Positions 37,613 through 50,773 are shown, numbered from the stretch's first letter. The stretch is DNA of 64,000 nt from Gentiana macrophylla (GCA_026214975.1 CM047810.1:36877318-36941317), one strand, 5' to 3'. Notes: a model not told the origin generated them from the sequence alone. Numbers and translations are program-made.

Positions 37613-38633
37613 TGATGAGAGAAAAATACACCCACTAAAATATTGGTCCCCGGCAACGGCGCCAATTTTTGATGAGCTAAAATTTACCCCTTCAAAAATA
37701 CAATTTATAAAAGACTCGTAACCGTGGGTAAACTAACTCTCTAACTGGCAGAGTACCAGGTCGATTGCTAGGATAGCTACAGGAGTACGAGGTCGTCCCA
37801 AGAGAAATGTGGTTGTGAGTACCAAAGCAAACGTGGTTCTTAGTCTAGGCGATCAAAGTTTTAAGTGGAGTGTTTATACTAATGCGAAAAAGTAAAGATT
37901 ATTCTAACGAGTTTAACTAGGTGATTAAAAAGCATAGCCGAGCCATGATCCAACAGTTATCTCCCACAGAAAAACTTGATAAGGAGTGTGTTTTATCCGA
38001 TTCGGGCCTCATATGATATTCACGGAGTCAACTCTTTATTCTTACGTTAAGATCTCAATAACTCTCACTTAACCCCCACACTAGGTTTATTAACCCTCCC
38101 TTTAGAGAGCTAACTCGCCTAACATGGTTGACCAGAATAAAAAGCCGTTGAAAAACCTCACAGAAAACATAGTTTTAACGTGTCACTTAGGTTTCCAATC
38201 TAACGATTAAGACTATGGTTTAGTGATTTTAAAACATGTTTCGCACATCTCGTAAAAATAAGAATCTCACTTAGGCATAGTCCAGGATCTCGTCACTTAG
38301 ATTGTCAATCTAACAATCAAGACTATGATTAGTGATATCCATATCTCACATCTCACCGCAAAATACATTTATAAACTCGATGTAACCGTGAACAAAGTTG
38401 TCAATTTTATTCAAAGCTACTAAAATGATCAAAACGGGTTTTAAAACATGAGTTTATCATACGAAACGCTTAATTACGCCACACAACTCCCATCTCGCCT
38501 CCCGAGGGTCGATTTCACCCGCTTTCACATAATTCGGCTATACAACTACTTTAGCTACTCATAAAAACAGAGAAAACAACAAAATATAAATATATATCTA
38601 AATACATACATATATATATAAATACTAGTATAT

Positions 38634-38719
<86 letters not shown>

Positions 38720-38813
38720 TATCTATATCTATATATCTACATATATATCTATACGTATATCTATATAAATTGTAGTTATTTTATTTCTTTTGTTTTCTTT
38801 CGTTTTGTTCTTG

Positions 38814-38886
<73 letters not shown>

Positions 38887-40078
38887 CTAATTGCATAAAA
38901 ATGAAAGAAAGCAATAAAAGAAAACGGAAACGAAATTATATTAAAATCGATAACTAGTCGGGTTATTACACCGACATTATAACTACATATATATCTAATT
39001 TATAGGCCCAACAACATAAAATAAAGAAGGGAAAAGATGGAAAAAGGAGGGAAGAAGGGGGCAACGCGTTCTCTGCATCCAAGACTCTGTATATATAAGC
39101 AAATGTTGAGGCCGGACCGTCCGATTGGTGCCGGATCGATCCGGTGTCATCATTGCAAATCCTAACTGATTCTATCCAAATCTTCGGATTATTTGATATA
39201 TATTGGATTAAAACTTCTAAAATTCATATCTTGAGTTGTAGACCTCCAAAAATTACAAACGAAATGCCAAAATTACGGTCTCGAGAAACTCTACAACTTT
39301 CATGAAGGACTCTTCTTCAGAAAATGTCTTCTTGAGTACCTCGTGTTCCTCCGAACGTTTTTCGACATTTTTACGAAATTGAATCAATTAGCCACTTGAC
39401 CACCATTTGAGTTGTAGAAGTCCGATTGACTTGATTCAAAATCCATTGGAAAGAGTTCTTGAAGATATACAACTTTTATGAAGGAAACTTCTTCAGAAAA
39501 TGTCGTTATGATGAGTCATTCAGATTACGAAGATATTTCGATTTCTACTAATCCGAATTGATTAGTCAATTGACCATAACTTGAGTTGTAGAACTCCAAT
39601 TGACGTGATTCAAAGTGCGTTGGAAAGATCATGTGAAGATCTACAACTTTCATTAAGAAGTCATCCCCTGAAAATGCCTCTAAGCTGGGTCAAATCTCCG
39701 TCGAAACAGGTTTTGGTTTTAAGTATGTAAGATAATTTGATCCATTTGAACTCGTAAGCTTGAGGCATCTTCTTCTAATCCTCTAAACACATCTTTTAGA
39801 CTCAAAACATGTCGTTACGTGGAATCTTGGTCAATGTATAATCCTGCAATGAACCACCAAAATACCAAACGAACTCATTACGACACACTCGGATTACTAA
39901 ACCGGTACAAAAACTAGTAAAAACACGATAAAAATACGATATTTTATATAATAACTACTACTAACATATTTAGATGAAACATAGGAATTAATGGCTCGAA
40001 CTGATATAAAAATACTCAAAATGATATCAGAAACGGGTTGAAAAGTTGTAAAAATAACGATGAATTTTTCCGTCATCA
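37613..40078 (-). mobile_element. Solo LTR of an Athila-like Gypsy element, 2466 bp
   Basis: The plus strand starts TGATGAGAG and ends CCGTCATCA, with perfect terminal TGATGA/TCATCA symmetry. It is flanked by the target duplication ATTAC (37608-37612 and 40079-40083). Read on the minus strand it is homologous to the 5' LTR at 41410-43597, e.g. GAGGAACACGAGGT and GTTGTAGAGTTTCTCGAGACC. Close to its 3' end is a TTGGCGCCGTTGCCGGGGA box. Long TA repeats lie at 38634-38711 and 38815-38881. Confidence 0.85.
39112..39144 (-). promoter_or_regulatory. GC-rich palindromic boxes of solo LTR
   Basis: CCGGACCGTCCG (39112-39123) and the perfect 14-bp palindrome CCGGATCGATCCGG (39131-39144) lie just upstream, in LTR orientation, of a TATATATA-like promoter near 39090-39098. 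Similar boxes occur at 42188, 50774 and 53044. Confidence 0.55.
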
Positions 40079-40083
40079 ATTAC

Positions 40084-41409
40084 CGCCGCATTAAGTGTGC
40101 ACAACATTATCCCATTATATATGTAGTACTCCACATATCATTATCTATGCTGTTGGAAAATTTGCATTACGGTTCTATTGCATTTATGTCGTCAATAGAA
40201 AGTAGAAAGTTTTTCTGGGCATTGAAGGTAATAATTATATTGAATATTGTTAGTAATTACTTTATTGACTGAACTATGTCCGTATATATTGTCCAGTTAG
40301 GTGCATATAATTTCTTGCATATGTTAAGTATATATGGACATCATTGTTTGATTAGCTATAATAACTAATCTTTCCTTTGATTATTAGGAGCATTATTTGC
40401 TATCAATTTTATGTACATAATTATTGTTAGAAAGATTATAGTAATCAAACGTTTCATGCCACAAATAATCTATCATATTTATAGGTTATTGATAGTGATA
40501 CATTAAGTTTTACTCATTTATCACATTTTAATGATGACAAAGATTGGCACATAATAAGTTTCCTCACAAATCACATTAAATAAAGTGAGTGATTTGAACT
40601 AATTCTTTTAATTTTATGATTATTTGTTTCTCCCGTATATGTTTGATTAAATTAAATCTTAGTCTTCCATTTATGTATTAGCATATTTTGATTGTTTGCT
40701 AATATTAATGTACTGCACATGTACATATTTTGTTATAGGGAAGATCGTCTTAATCAAACTTTTATTTGTCATATTCAATGGAAGATAAATAGCGATAATA
40801 AAAGAATAAGTCGCATTGATACATGTCACTTGTGATGTTGATCATTTCTATAATTGCAACGTAATTTTGCATTCACATGACTAATTTGATGTGTACATAA
40901 TTTGTAATTAATTAGAAAGACTATTTATCGATTATTTTATGTATCACGAAATAAAGATTTAATCACATTGTTAGTGATTACATTGTGACACATAAAAAGA
41001 TTAGTCACATATGGATAAAGTGACTAAATATCATTAAAGTGCAAATTACATATTTTGTTGATATTTGGTTCATATAAAAGTTGTGACATATCATAAAGTT
41101 TTGGCCTTTTAAATTATTGACTTTTGCAAAGATTAGAAATATGTCATTATAGTCGTGTCATGTTTGTAGTATTGCCACAACAAACAAATTCTTGACATAC
41201 TATTCACATTATGTTTAGTGATTAGATCATGACATATTTATTTTGCAAGTCTAGTAAGGCAATTTATATGCATGCTTGAATCATATTTAAGTATTACATT
41301 GCACATGTTTATGTCAACATAAGATTTAGTTGACCTATGTATGATTGTCAATACTTGAATGTCAATGGTGTCACATGTTAGGTATAACCACAAAGACTGA
41401 CGTGATGAT
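40084..41409 (+). other. Copia interior between nested insertions, unrecognised
   Basis: About 1.3 kb of AT-rich sequence between the two Gypsy insertions. By position it should be Copia leader and gag, but I can see no gag motif in any frame. It ends with ATGAT (41405-41409), the left copy of the target duplication of the Gypsy element. Confidence 0.4.
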
Positions 41410-43597
41410 TGATGTATTACTTTTATATGATTAAAAATACGTTATATTATTATGTTTTATCAACGAATTCTATATAAAATATATGAAATTATGATATAAA
41501 TAGTATGAAATGTTAATCTTTATAATTTAGAGTAGTTAGTAGTAAAAATAGTAAAAAAAGTTGTAATTTTGTACCGATTTTAGTAAATCGGAGTGTCGTG
41601 TCAGATTTACGTGGGTATTTGTGGTATTTTATTGCAGATTTATAAACCGAGACCCCGAGAATCGACATATTGAAGTATAATCATATCTCTGGAATGCTTT
41701 AGAAAGTGCCACGAGCTTAAATGGTCAATTGAATAGCTTAAGTGGACAAGTGGCCAATCAATCTGGTTAAGTAATAATCGAGAAATGTCTTCGACAAACG
41801 AATGGCTCATCAAAACGACATTTTCGTAAAAGTGTTCTTCACGAAAAGTTGTAGATTTTTCCGAAAGCTTTCCAATGCAATTTAAATTATGAAGATTGAG
41901 GTCTACAACTTAAACAAAGTGATCAAGTGGCTAATCGATTTGGGTTAATAAAAATACCGTAAAAGCTTCGGAGGAACACGAGGTTATCAAGAAGGCGTTA
42001 TCTGAAGAAGAGTTCTTCATGAAAGTTGTAGAGTTTCTCGAGACCTTAATTTTGGCATTTCGTTTGCAATTTTGGAGGTCCGTAACTCGAGATATGAATT
42101 TTAGAAGTTTAATAATTATATATAAAATATATATAATCACCGCATACGCTGATGATAATAATCATGGAAGTGGGAGTAATCATTATACCGCCCGGTCCGT
42201 ATAATCTGCCGCCCGGTCCGCCAAGGGACTTTGGTCTATATAAAGAGCAAGATTTGCAATCGATCGAAGTACCAAAATATATATATACATCTTATATATA
42301 TATATATATATCTCTTCGCTCTTTTCTTTTTAATTTTTAGTAGTAGTTGTAAATAAGGCGCTTTACGCCGTAATAATGTAGTTTTAGTATCGTTGTAATG
42401 CTCGGAAAATCTCGGAAGTTGGTTTTATCAAGAAGTTGTAATGTCCGGAAAATACGATTTACAATCAACTCCGTATTCGGGTAACTTTTCTTAAGTATTT
42501 ATGTTTGTTTTTATATTTTTCGTTGTTATAATGTTTTTAGGCTAAATATAATCTTGGCCAAAACTATGTAATCGGTTTTATTTCGATCTTTTCGTTAAGG
42601 AAATGTTGTTAAGTTAAAATGACTAAAATTGAGTTAATTGAATCTTTTTCTATTTTAATCGTATTCATATTGACATATTTAATCGATCTGAGGAATTCAT
42701 AATCTAATTATGAATTGACGCCTCGTAGTTAGGATACGAGATAAAAGATAGAAAAACCGAGGGTAAAATTGGCCGTGTGAATAACGTGATAACGGAATCC
42801 GATTTCTACCCGGGGTAAATTTGTTTTGGGAGAAATGAATTTTATTATAATTTGTACTCAAGATCGTAATAATGTTAAATCATCGCTTAATCGAAACTTA
42901 AACCGAAAAGTTGAATCGTCCGGCTTTGACAACCGGAGCCTTTAAAATAAAATTGACCGTTTGACGAACGGAATGACTCCTTTTATCTAAAGGTAGATTT
43001 GTACTCGACCTGCTCGTAAAAACCGTAATGATTGTGGACCTTGGACTGATGCAATGGACATATGACAATTTCATACGCTTCGTGTGAGGAGGAATTGTTT
43101 ACCTCGAGAGTGCACCGCTTTCATTTACTCAATTGGACCTAAAATAAAAGGAGAGATCGAACACATTTCATTTAATCGAAAGATCGTATAAACCAATTAT
43201 ATAAGTTTTGGCAGATTCTCTAAAATTATCTGCTTAATATATTGGTACCTATATATTTATATCTATATATATACTTTGCAATTTATGTACATCTATATAT
43301 ATTTATATATCTATATATATTATATTAGAATAACTTTTAAATTACGTATTTATTTATTGTTGACTAGAATAATAGTGATCCGTGTTATAAAATTGCGGTT
43401 TAGATCGAGTTAATAATGACTCTTTGGTGTTTAACCACACTTAGAAGAAATTACCAAGTTCCCTGTGGATACGATACTCTGACTCACCATACTAGCACCA
43501 CAATTTGACCCGGTACACTGCCGGTTAGAATCGTTTAACCCGGGAATTGTCTGTCAGATTTCTGGCGCTGTTTCCAAGGTTAGGTTTAGGTTTGCCA
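41410..43597 (+). repeat. 5' LTR of Athila-like element
   Basis: About 2188 bp ending TTTGCCA, six bases before the primer site. A TATATAAA promoter box lies at 42237-42244. It is homologous to the solo LTR at 37613-40078 in opposite orientation, and from about 42280 onward to the 3' LTR. Confidence 0.8.
42188..42244 (+). promoter_or_regulatory. LTR promoter: two CCGCCCGGTCCG boxes and TATA
   Basis: CCGCCCGGTCCG occurs twice (42188-42199 and 42209-42220), followed 17 bp later by TATATAAA (42237-42244). The paired GC boxes before a TATA box suggest a promoter of the Gypsy transcript. Confidence 0.6.
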
Positions 43598-43603
43598 GCT
43601 TTT

Positions 43604-43618
43604 TGGCGCCGTTGCCGG
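43604..43618 (+). promoter_or_regulatory. Primer-binding site, tRNA-Asp
   Basis: TGGCGCCGTTGCCGG is complementary to the 3' end of plant tRNA-Asp, the primer used by Athila elements. It is perfect here. Confidence 0.85.
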
Positions 43619-43941
43619 GGAACGTCGCTAATTTCTTTTTATGTGTCTATGGTTACTACTTGTATTAGCTCAAAATTCTCGAGAATAAGTCAACACTTTT
43701 CTTATCCCATTTCTATTTTATTTTTAGTTGGTTGTTACCTTATAGGTAAATTACCAATTTTACTACTATCAATTTCTAGTTATTTTTATTTTCGTTAGTT
43801 GATGACCGTAAGTGGTAAGGCCCTCTCACTCCTTATAAGCTTGACATAAACACTTACGAAAGGCGTTAAGAGTAGAGAGTAAACGCGTCATACTAGTCGT
43901 GAAATCCTCACCAAGATTCATCTTCAAACGTAAATACGAGA

Positions 43942-44015
43942 ATGGTCAAATCGGTGATGAAACACCGAACAAGTGGTCGAACATGCTCTGGGCATGGACA
44001 AAACCCCATTAACCC

Positions 44016-44092
<77 letters not shown>

Positions 44093-44253
44093 GAAATAAT
44101 CGAATCGAACCGAGAATAATCGTAATAATCCGCCAAACCCGAGACCTATCTCGTGATCAAACCGTGCGAAGAAACCGGACTAATAATCCCATACTTTTAC
44201 CTAATGAAGGAGCGAATAATTTGAGATTAAATCTCATCTTTTGGTTTAATTGA
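43942..44253 (+). pseudogene. Gypsy gag N-terminal piece with Asn tract
   Basis: The frame reads MVKSVMKHRTSGRTCSGHG and then runs through an AAT microsatellite (about 44019-44091) coding more than 20 consecutive asparagines. After that comes an Arg/Asn-rich stretch. It stops at 44253. By position it is the start of gag, disconnected by stops from the gag core at 44367. Confidence 0.6.
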
Positions 44254-44366
44254 CGCAAGAGCCCAATTCTAGGAGAGGATGATGAAGATCCACATCATCA
44301 TCTCTATCTTTTTGAGAATCAGGCAATAAACCAAAAGTCAAGTGTGCTCATAAGGAATTAACGAGG

Positions 44367-45032
44367 ATGACTATGTTTCCTTTTTCTTTAAAAGGACGAG
44401 CCCGAGATTGGTTTATGTCTCTTCCACATCACTCACTAACAAGTTGGGAGGAGATTCAAACTGAATTTCTGAAACAATATTTCACTCCTGGAAGAAATTT
44501 GGAATTAAAAGTCGAGGTTGCTAACTTTAGACAAGGATCTGAAGAAACACTTGGGAATGCATGGGAAAGGTTTAAAAAATTGTTAAGAGCGTGTCCCGAT
44601 CATGGTTATTCCTTAGATATGCAAATTCAACTCTTCTGTCGTAAATTGAGAAAAGATTCACGTGCGGATGTAGATCATGCATGTGGTGGTTCGTTAATGA
44701 TGAGTGAAGCTCAAACAGTTTACGATGCTATAGAAAAGATTTCCAAAAATAACAGAATGTGGGAAACCGGTTCAAGCACCAGAAAAGTAGCATTTGCAGG
44801 AGAATGTACGTCTAATACGGAAGTTCTAGCACACTTGGAGAATTTGAGTAGGAAATTTGATGGTTTACAACAGAATAAGAACCAAAGTTCAGAAAATAGT
44901 ACACCAACTGAATACTCAAGTCATGATAATGTGTCATTAAGGAGTGAAGAACCAACAGGATATTCAAGAGAGGAGGTGAGTTTTCTTCAAAGAAAGATAG
45001 AATTTGAACAATGCATACTCGAACTCGTTTAA
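44367..45032 (+). pseudogene. Gypsy gag core (retrotransposon gag domain)
   Basis: 221 residues. The domain starts MFPFSLKGRARDWFMSLP and continues SWEEIQTEFLKQYFTPGR and FRQGSEETLGNAWERFKKLL, the helix-rich capsid-like retrotrans_gag domain of plant Gypsy elements. The tail is polar and Ser/Asn-rich. It is open over this span, but both its start and its end are separated from neighbouring gag parts by frame changes. Confidence 0.88.
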
Positions 45033-45219
45033 TGCTATTAGAAGAGATCATCCTACTTATCGATGGTCCAAAACCCTAGTAAGCCAGGACAACCTCCATA
45101 TCCAAATCCCATATAGAATAATAACCAAGTTTATCAAGAAAACACATCTAATCGTAATTTACAATCATTACCTAGATCCTATCCTCAACATACCACTCAA
45201 AGTATACCAAGAACTTTCG

Positions 45220-46026
45220 AGTTCAACTCAACCTGCAGAAGGAGTTGAAAAATGGGAAAAACTAATGGAAAATATGATGGGTGTAGTATCTACTCAAGCT
45301 AAGAATATGGAAACAATGATGACTTCTATTGGTACAGTCTCTAAGGATATGAGTACAATGAAAACATCTATGAGTGGACATGATACCAGAATGAGAACGA
45401 TAGAAGCTTCATTAAGGAATATGGAAGATCATTTGAGTAGGGAAGGTGAACGTAACAACAGTAGACCTCCTGGAGGATTACCAAGTAACACTGAAAGAAA
45501 CCCAAGAGAGGTAAATGTTGTAGTTACGAGAAGTAGGAAGCTCAGTGGTAGTAATGGAGTAGAAAACTTCGGGAATAATGAAGTAGAAAATGATTTAGAT
45601 GGAAAGAATGATGAAACTAAAGATGAAATTGAATTCACTGATGAGGAAGAAGAAATTATAGAGAATTTCTTGAAAAGGAATAGAAGTTTGGAATCTGAAA
45701 ATGAAGGTGAAAAATGGGTAAAAATCCCTAGGATTTTGAAAGACCCTATGGATAAAGATTTAAGGAATTTATTCAAGGAACATGTTAGAGTAGAGGATAA
45801 TGAAAACAAGGATGAAAAACAGGAAGAATTGAAAGAGTCTGAAGTAGAGATTGATTCGGAGAGTGTTTTAAAGAAAAAAACTCAAGATCATGATACTTGG
45901 CGACTAAGTAATACTCAAAGGTTTAAGGAAAAAGGAAAAGAGAAATTGACTAAGGAGCCAAAGGTTATAGATTTAGAATCTTTACCTTACCCTCCTAAAG
46001 ATCAAATCAAAAGGCAAAAGCGATAA
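45220..46026 (+). pseudogene. Gypsy gag C-terminal region, coiled coil
   Basis: The frame carries EKLMENMMGVVSTQAKNMET and SMSGHDTRMRTIEASLRNME, a heptad-like coiled coil. An acidic, Lys-rich segment ending DLESLPYPPKDQIKRQKR follows. In Athila-type polyproteins this region lies between gag and protease. Sequence from 45056 to 45220 in this frame is a shadow of the shifted gag frame, so I place the genuine part from about 45220. Confidence 0.7.
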
Positions 46027-46274
46027 GAAGTATGCTCGTTTCCTTGACACTTTTCGTCATCTTCATGTTAATATCCCATCATTATTGAAGCTCGATTAAT
46101 ATACCGCTTATGGAAAGTTTCAAAAGATATACTATCAAATAAGAAAAAATTAGAGGACTATGAGAATATATGCCTAAATGAAGAATGTTCTGCACTCACA
46201 AAGATAAGTTACCACCTAAACCGAAAGATCCTGGAAGTTTTACGATTCCTCGTGAAATTGGAGGATTTCTGTTA

Positions 46275-47146
46275 AGAAGGTCTTATGTGATCTAGGAGCT
46301 AGTATAAATCTCATGTCTAATGAGGATTATAAAAAGCTAGGCATAGGAAAGCTTACTAAGACTGAAATGACTCTACAAATGGCAGATAGATCGATTAAGT
46401 ATCCTAAAGGGATTATTAAGGACGTATTGGTTAAAGTAGACAAATTCTATTTTCCAGTAGATTTTGTAGTTATGGAAATGGAAGAAGGATATTCAGCGCC
46501 TCTTATCTCAGGTCGTCCATTTCTAGCTACAGGAAGAACTTTAATCGATGTTCAGAAAGGAGAATTAATTTTGAGAGTCAATGAAGATGAAGTTGCTTTC
46601 AATATTTTCAAAGCTATGAACCATCCTTATACATCACCAGAATCATGTTCTTTTATAGAAGATATTCATTCTGTCTATGATAATCAGTTACCAACTTTTG
46701 AAGACAGATTAGAAGAATGCTTAACTCTGTCTATCTATAAAGAAGATGAGGAAGACATTGAAATGAAAGAGATAATCCTTTCTCTAGATGAAGGAAGCTT
46801 TACTTTTAAGCCACCATGGCATAAGTATTTGGAGTTAGAACTAGAAGGACCAGTTCTTAAATCGTCAATAGAAGATCCGCCAAAGAATCTGGAATTGAAA
46901 CCGTTACCTTTAAATCTGAAATATGCTTTTCTTGAAACTGATAATCTATTACCGATTATTATTTCATCAACTTTAACTGAGCAACAAGAAGATCAATTAC
47001 TTAGAATGTTAAGGAAAGCTTTTGGATGGACAGTTGCCGATATTCGAGGTATTAGCCCCGAGATTTGTGTTCATAAGATAATTACGAAAGAAGATGCTAA
47101 ACCTTGTATTCAACCGCAACGCCGCCAACCCGAATTTACTGATTAA
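46275..47146 (+). pseudogene. Gypsy aspartic protease and linker to RT
   Basis: DLGASINLMSNEDYKKLG near 46290-46343 holds the protease active-site Asp in its D-x-GAS form. SAPLISGRPFLATGRTLIDV is the second half of the fold. A long acidic linker then leads to LRKAFGWTVADIRGISPEIC, the conserved approach to the reverse transcriptase. The stretch is open from 46313 to 47146. Confidence 0.85.
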
Positions 47147-47149
47147 TCG

Positions 47150-48430
47150 TTAAGAAAGAGGTGATTAAGCTATTAGAAATGGGAATAATCTTTCCTATAT
47201 CGATAGTGAATGGGTTAGTCCAACTCAAGTTGTACCGAAGAAAGGAGGTTTCACAGTGAAAGAGAATGATAAGAATGAATGGATTCCAACAAGGGAAATT
47301 ACAGGATATCGAATGTGCATTGATTTTAGAAAGCTAAATGATCATACTAAGAAATATCATCATCCGCTTCCATTCATAGTTCAGATGTTGGAACGTTTAA
47401 GTGGTCATAAGTATTACTGCTTTCTTAGATGGTTATTCGTGATATTTACTGAGATATTCATTGCAAAGCAGAGATAGGAAAAAGACTACTTTCACTTGTC
47501 CTTATGGAACTTTTTGCGTATAAGAGAATGCCGTTTGGTTTATGTAATGCTCTTGCTACGTTTCAAAGATGTATGATGTCTATATTTTCCGATATGGTTG
47601 AGAAATTCTTAGAAATTTTTATGGACGACTTTAGTGTTTACGGAGATTCTTTTGGTAAATGTTTGTCGACTTAGAAAGAGTGTTACAACGTTTGTGAGGA
47701 TACCAATTTAGTTTTAAATCGGGAAAAATGTCATTTAATGGTATCGGAAGGAATTGTTCTAGGTCATAGAATCTCTCGAAATAGGAATTGAAGTTGATAA
47801 AGCTAAAGTCGAGGTGATTGAAAAATTACCACCACCAAAGTGAATCTAAGGACTCTAAGAGGATTTCTTGGACATGCAGGGATTTTTATAGAGATTTATT
47901 GCAGCTTTTTTTCAAGATAGCAAAGCCTCTAAGTCATTTGCTTGAAAAGAAGTACTTTTTAACTTTGATAGTAAATGTATGGAAGCTTTTCGGACCTTAA
48001 AAGCGATGTTGATTATCGCACAGTGTTGGTAGCACCAGGTGGATTTGCCTTTGAGATTATGTGTGATGCAAGCGATTTAGTGGTAGGAGCTGCTTTTAGG
48101 TCAAAGGTATAACAAAATTCTCAAAGCTATTTACTATGCATCCCACACACTAAACGCATCTCAACTTAATTATGCAACTCTGAGAAAAAGAACTGTTAAT
48201 GTAATTTTTGCCTTAGATAAGTTTAGATCATATATTGTTGGTTCTAAGGTAATAATTTACACAGACCACTATTCACCAAGTATTTAATTGAGTAAGAAGG
48301 ATGCGAAACCACGCCTTTCTTAGATGGATTCTCCTACTTCAAGAATTTGATATTGAAATTAAAGATAAAAAAAGGAAGTGAGAATGTAGTAGCGGATCAT
48401 CTAAGTAGAATGGAGACTCGAGGAAGAAAT
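47150..48430 (+). pseudogene. Gypsy reverse transcriptase and RNase H relic
   Basis: Broken frames together show MCIDFRKLND, the palm entry RMPFGLCNALATFQRCM, and FMDDFSVYGD with the paired catalytic aspartates of the YMDD-type box. RNase H follows with FEIMCDASDLVVGAAF, NYATLRKRTVNVIFALDKFR and a partial YTDH. At least six frame changes or stops separate these pieces, so the polymerase is dead. Confidence 0.88.
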
Positions 48431-48570
48431 AGGGAATGAAATTAAAGATTCATTTCTGATGAACAACTATTTAGAATAGATACTCCTTCAACCATGCAGC
48501 TTATTAAAAATAGAATTCCTTCTAAGGAAATGTCACCTTGGTTTGGAGATATCATTAATTACTTAACTTT

Positions 48571-49698
48571 GTGATTATATTCCGTCTCATTGGACTTGGC
48601 GTGAGAAAAGAAGTTCTTTATGACTTAAAATTTTATTACTGGGAGGAACCAGACCTTTTCCGTAAGTGTTCGGATGGGATAATCAGAAAATGTGTGCCTG
48701 ATAATGAAATTTTAAGTATTTTATCGTTTTGTCATGATCGTGAGGCAGGAGGTCATCATGGAGGATGGAAAACTGCTTTTAAAGTTTTACAATGTGGTTT
48801 TTATTGGCCTACACTATATAGAGATGCTTATAAGTATGTTAAATCTTGTGAATCTTGTCAAAAATGGGGAAATGTATCTAAAAAACATGAAATGCCTATG
48901 CAACCTATTTTAGAATGTGAGTTATTTGATGTTTGGGATATAGATTTCATGGGACCTTTTCCTATATCTTTTGGAAAAAGATTTATTCTTGTAATGGTAG
49001 ATTATGTTTCAAAATGGGTAGAAGCTGAAGCTCTTCCCACTAATGATACCAAGGTTGTCATACGATTCCTTAAAAAGAACATATTCACTAGATATGGCAT
49101 TCCGAGGGCAATCATTAGTGATAGAGGTTCACACTTTTGTAATAGACCATTTACTAAGATAGTTGAAAAATATGGTGTAACGCATAAGTTAGGAACACCC
49201 TATCACCCGCAAACTAGTGGACAGGTAGAGGTATCGAATAGGGAAATTAAAAGAATCGTGGAAAAAACAGTTGATTCAAATCGTAAAAACTGGGCAGTTA
49301 AATTAGATGATGCATTATGGGCGTACAGAACAGCTTTTAAAACACCAATTGGTTGTTCTCCTTATAAGCTAGTCTTTGGTAAGTCTTGTCATCTCCCAGT
49401 TGAGTTAGAACACCGAGCCTTCTGGGCTATTAGATTTCTAAATTTCGATCCTAAGGCTGTCGGTGATCATAGATTGCTTCAATTGACAGAACTAGAAGAA
49501 TTTCGTCTCGATTCTTATGAAAACGCTCGAATCTACAAGGAACGCACGAAATCCTTCCATGATAAGAGAATCTATAAGCGTGAGTTCCATGTAGGTGATC
49601 GAGTGCTTTTGTACAATTCACGTTTAAAGTTGTTTCTAGGTAAGCTTAAGTCAAGATGGACAGGTCCATTTAAAGTAACACGGGTTTACAAAACCTGA
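48571..49698 (+). CDS. Gypsy integrase, open reading frame
   Basis: 375 residues without a stop. The zinc-binding H-H-C-C domain is visible as [12 protein letters not shown]...CESCQ. The catalytic core shows [10 protein letters not shown] (first Asp), [10 protein letters not shown] (second Asp) and [11 protein letters not shown] (Glu), the D,D-35-E triad. [21 protein letters not shown] follows, and the C-terminal domain ends [15 protein letters not shown]. Stop codon at 49696. As part of a polyprotein it would have no start of its own; the methionine used here is arbitrary. It is the best-preserved part of the element. Confidence 0.9.
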   Translation: MIIFRLIGLGVRKEVLYDLKFYYWEEPDLFRKCSDGIIRKCVPDNEILSILSFCHDREAGGHHGGWKTAFKVLQCGFYWPTLYRDAYKYVKSCESCQKWGNVSKKHEMPMQPILECELFDVWDIDFMGPFPISFGKRFILVMVDYVSKWVEAEALPTNDTKVVIRFLKKNIFTRYGIPRAIISDRGSHFCNRPFTKIVEKYGVTHKLGTPYHPQTSGQVEVSNREIKRIVEKTVDSNRKNWAVKLDDALWAYRTAFKTPIGCSPYKLVFGKSCHLPVELEHRAFWAIRFLNFDPKAVGDHRLLQLTELEEFRLDSYENARIYKERTKSFHDKRIYKREFHVGDRVLLYNSRLKLFLGKLKSRWTGPFKVTRVYKT

Positions 49699-50773
49699 GT
49701 CGTTGAACTAATCGATGGAAATACAACTTTTATAGCCAATGGCCACAGAGTAAAGTTATTTGTGGAGGAGAAGGAATCACAAAGAAAGAAGAAGTAATGT
49801 TACCGATTGATCCCCGACAAATTGAAAAAGCAGAGAAAAATGAAAAATCGAAAAGCGAGAAAGCGGAATCACCAATACCAGGTTCTATCTATCTTTACTT
49901 TTCTGTATTTTTAATTATGTTTAAACTCTTTTAAATCTTTTACCGGATGACGTAAAAGAACCTGGATGTCTTTTAGATAGAATAGGAGTTTTTATTTACT
50001 TTTGAAATTAGGCCTTGATAAAGATGTCGCGTTTTCTATGTGCTTTAGTTTTTGAACAAAACAAGAAATTGTTGAGAGAGATCAGTTGAGAGAAGTATGT
50101 AATGGAACATCAAGAAGTGCGATAAAAGAAGGGCAAAGTTTCTAATGAGATGCGTAATCTGTGGAAAAAGTGAACATGTTGGACGCTGTGGGAAAAACAC
50201 AACTAAATCCCGTGGATGAGTGTTTGAATATTGTTAGGAAGGAACGATTAGGTGGTTATCCGAAAATCCCGATGGAATTCCGAGGATAATTCAAATGCCT
50301 CGCTTTTTAGGAGTTAGGTTGATCGAGCGTTATATCGTAACTTTGGAAGATTTAGAAATCAAGAATCGTGAACCCCTTAAGTTTTGAGTCTTTTATTTTA
50401 TTTTATTTTATAAAGTTTTCAGAAACTTCAAAATTTTATAAAATTGGATCTTTATGAAATTTGAAGAGTTTTATAAAAGTTTTATAAAAGTTTTTAGTTT
50501 TAATTTAGATGTTTTATAAGAGTTGATATAAATTTATTAAAATTTTATAAGCTTTTTAGTAAAGTGTTATAAAGATTTTATTAAATTTTTAGAAATTGTT
50601 ATAAAATTATAAAATTTTCTTTAAATGTTATTTTTAGTAAGTTTTTTAAAAATAAAAAAAAAATTTATAAACTTATTTTCAAGATTTTAATTAAGTTTTA
50701 TTAGAATTTTTATAAGTTTTCATCAAAAATCATAAAAAGTCAAAAAAAATCGAAAAGGTAAAAAAATTGGGCA

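Noticed and set aside
38634..38881. Regularly spaced repeats suggesting a satellite or array
   Set aside because: They are plain TA microsatellites within the solo LTR.
41398..41404. TGACG as target duplication and 41403 as LTR start
   Set aside because: No TGACG follows the 3' end, whereas ATGAT matches on both sides when the LTR starts at 41410.
45429..45809. Antisense Ser/Phe-rich frame
   Set aside because: Mirror of the acidic, Lys-rich gag tail on the plus strand.
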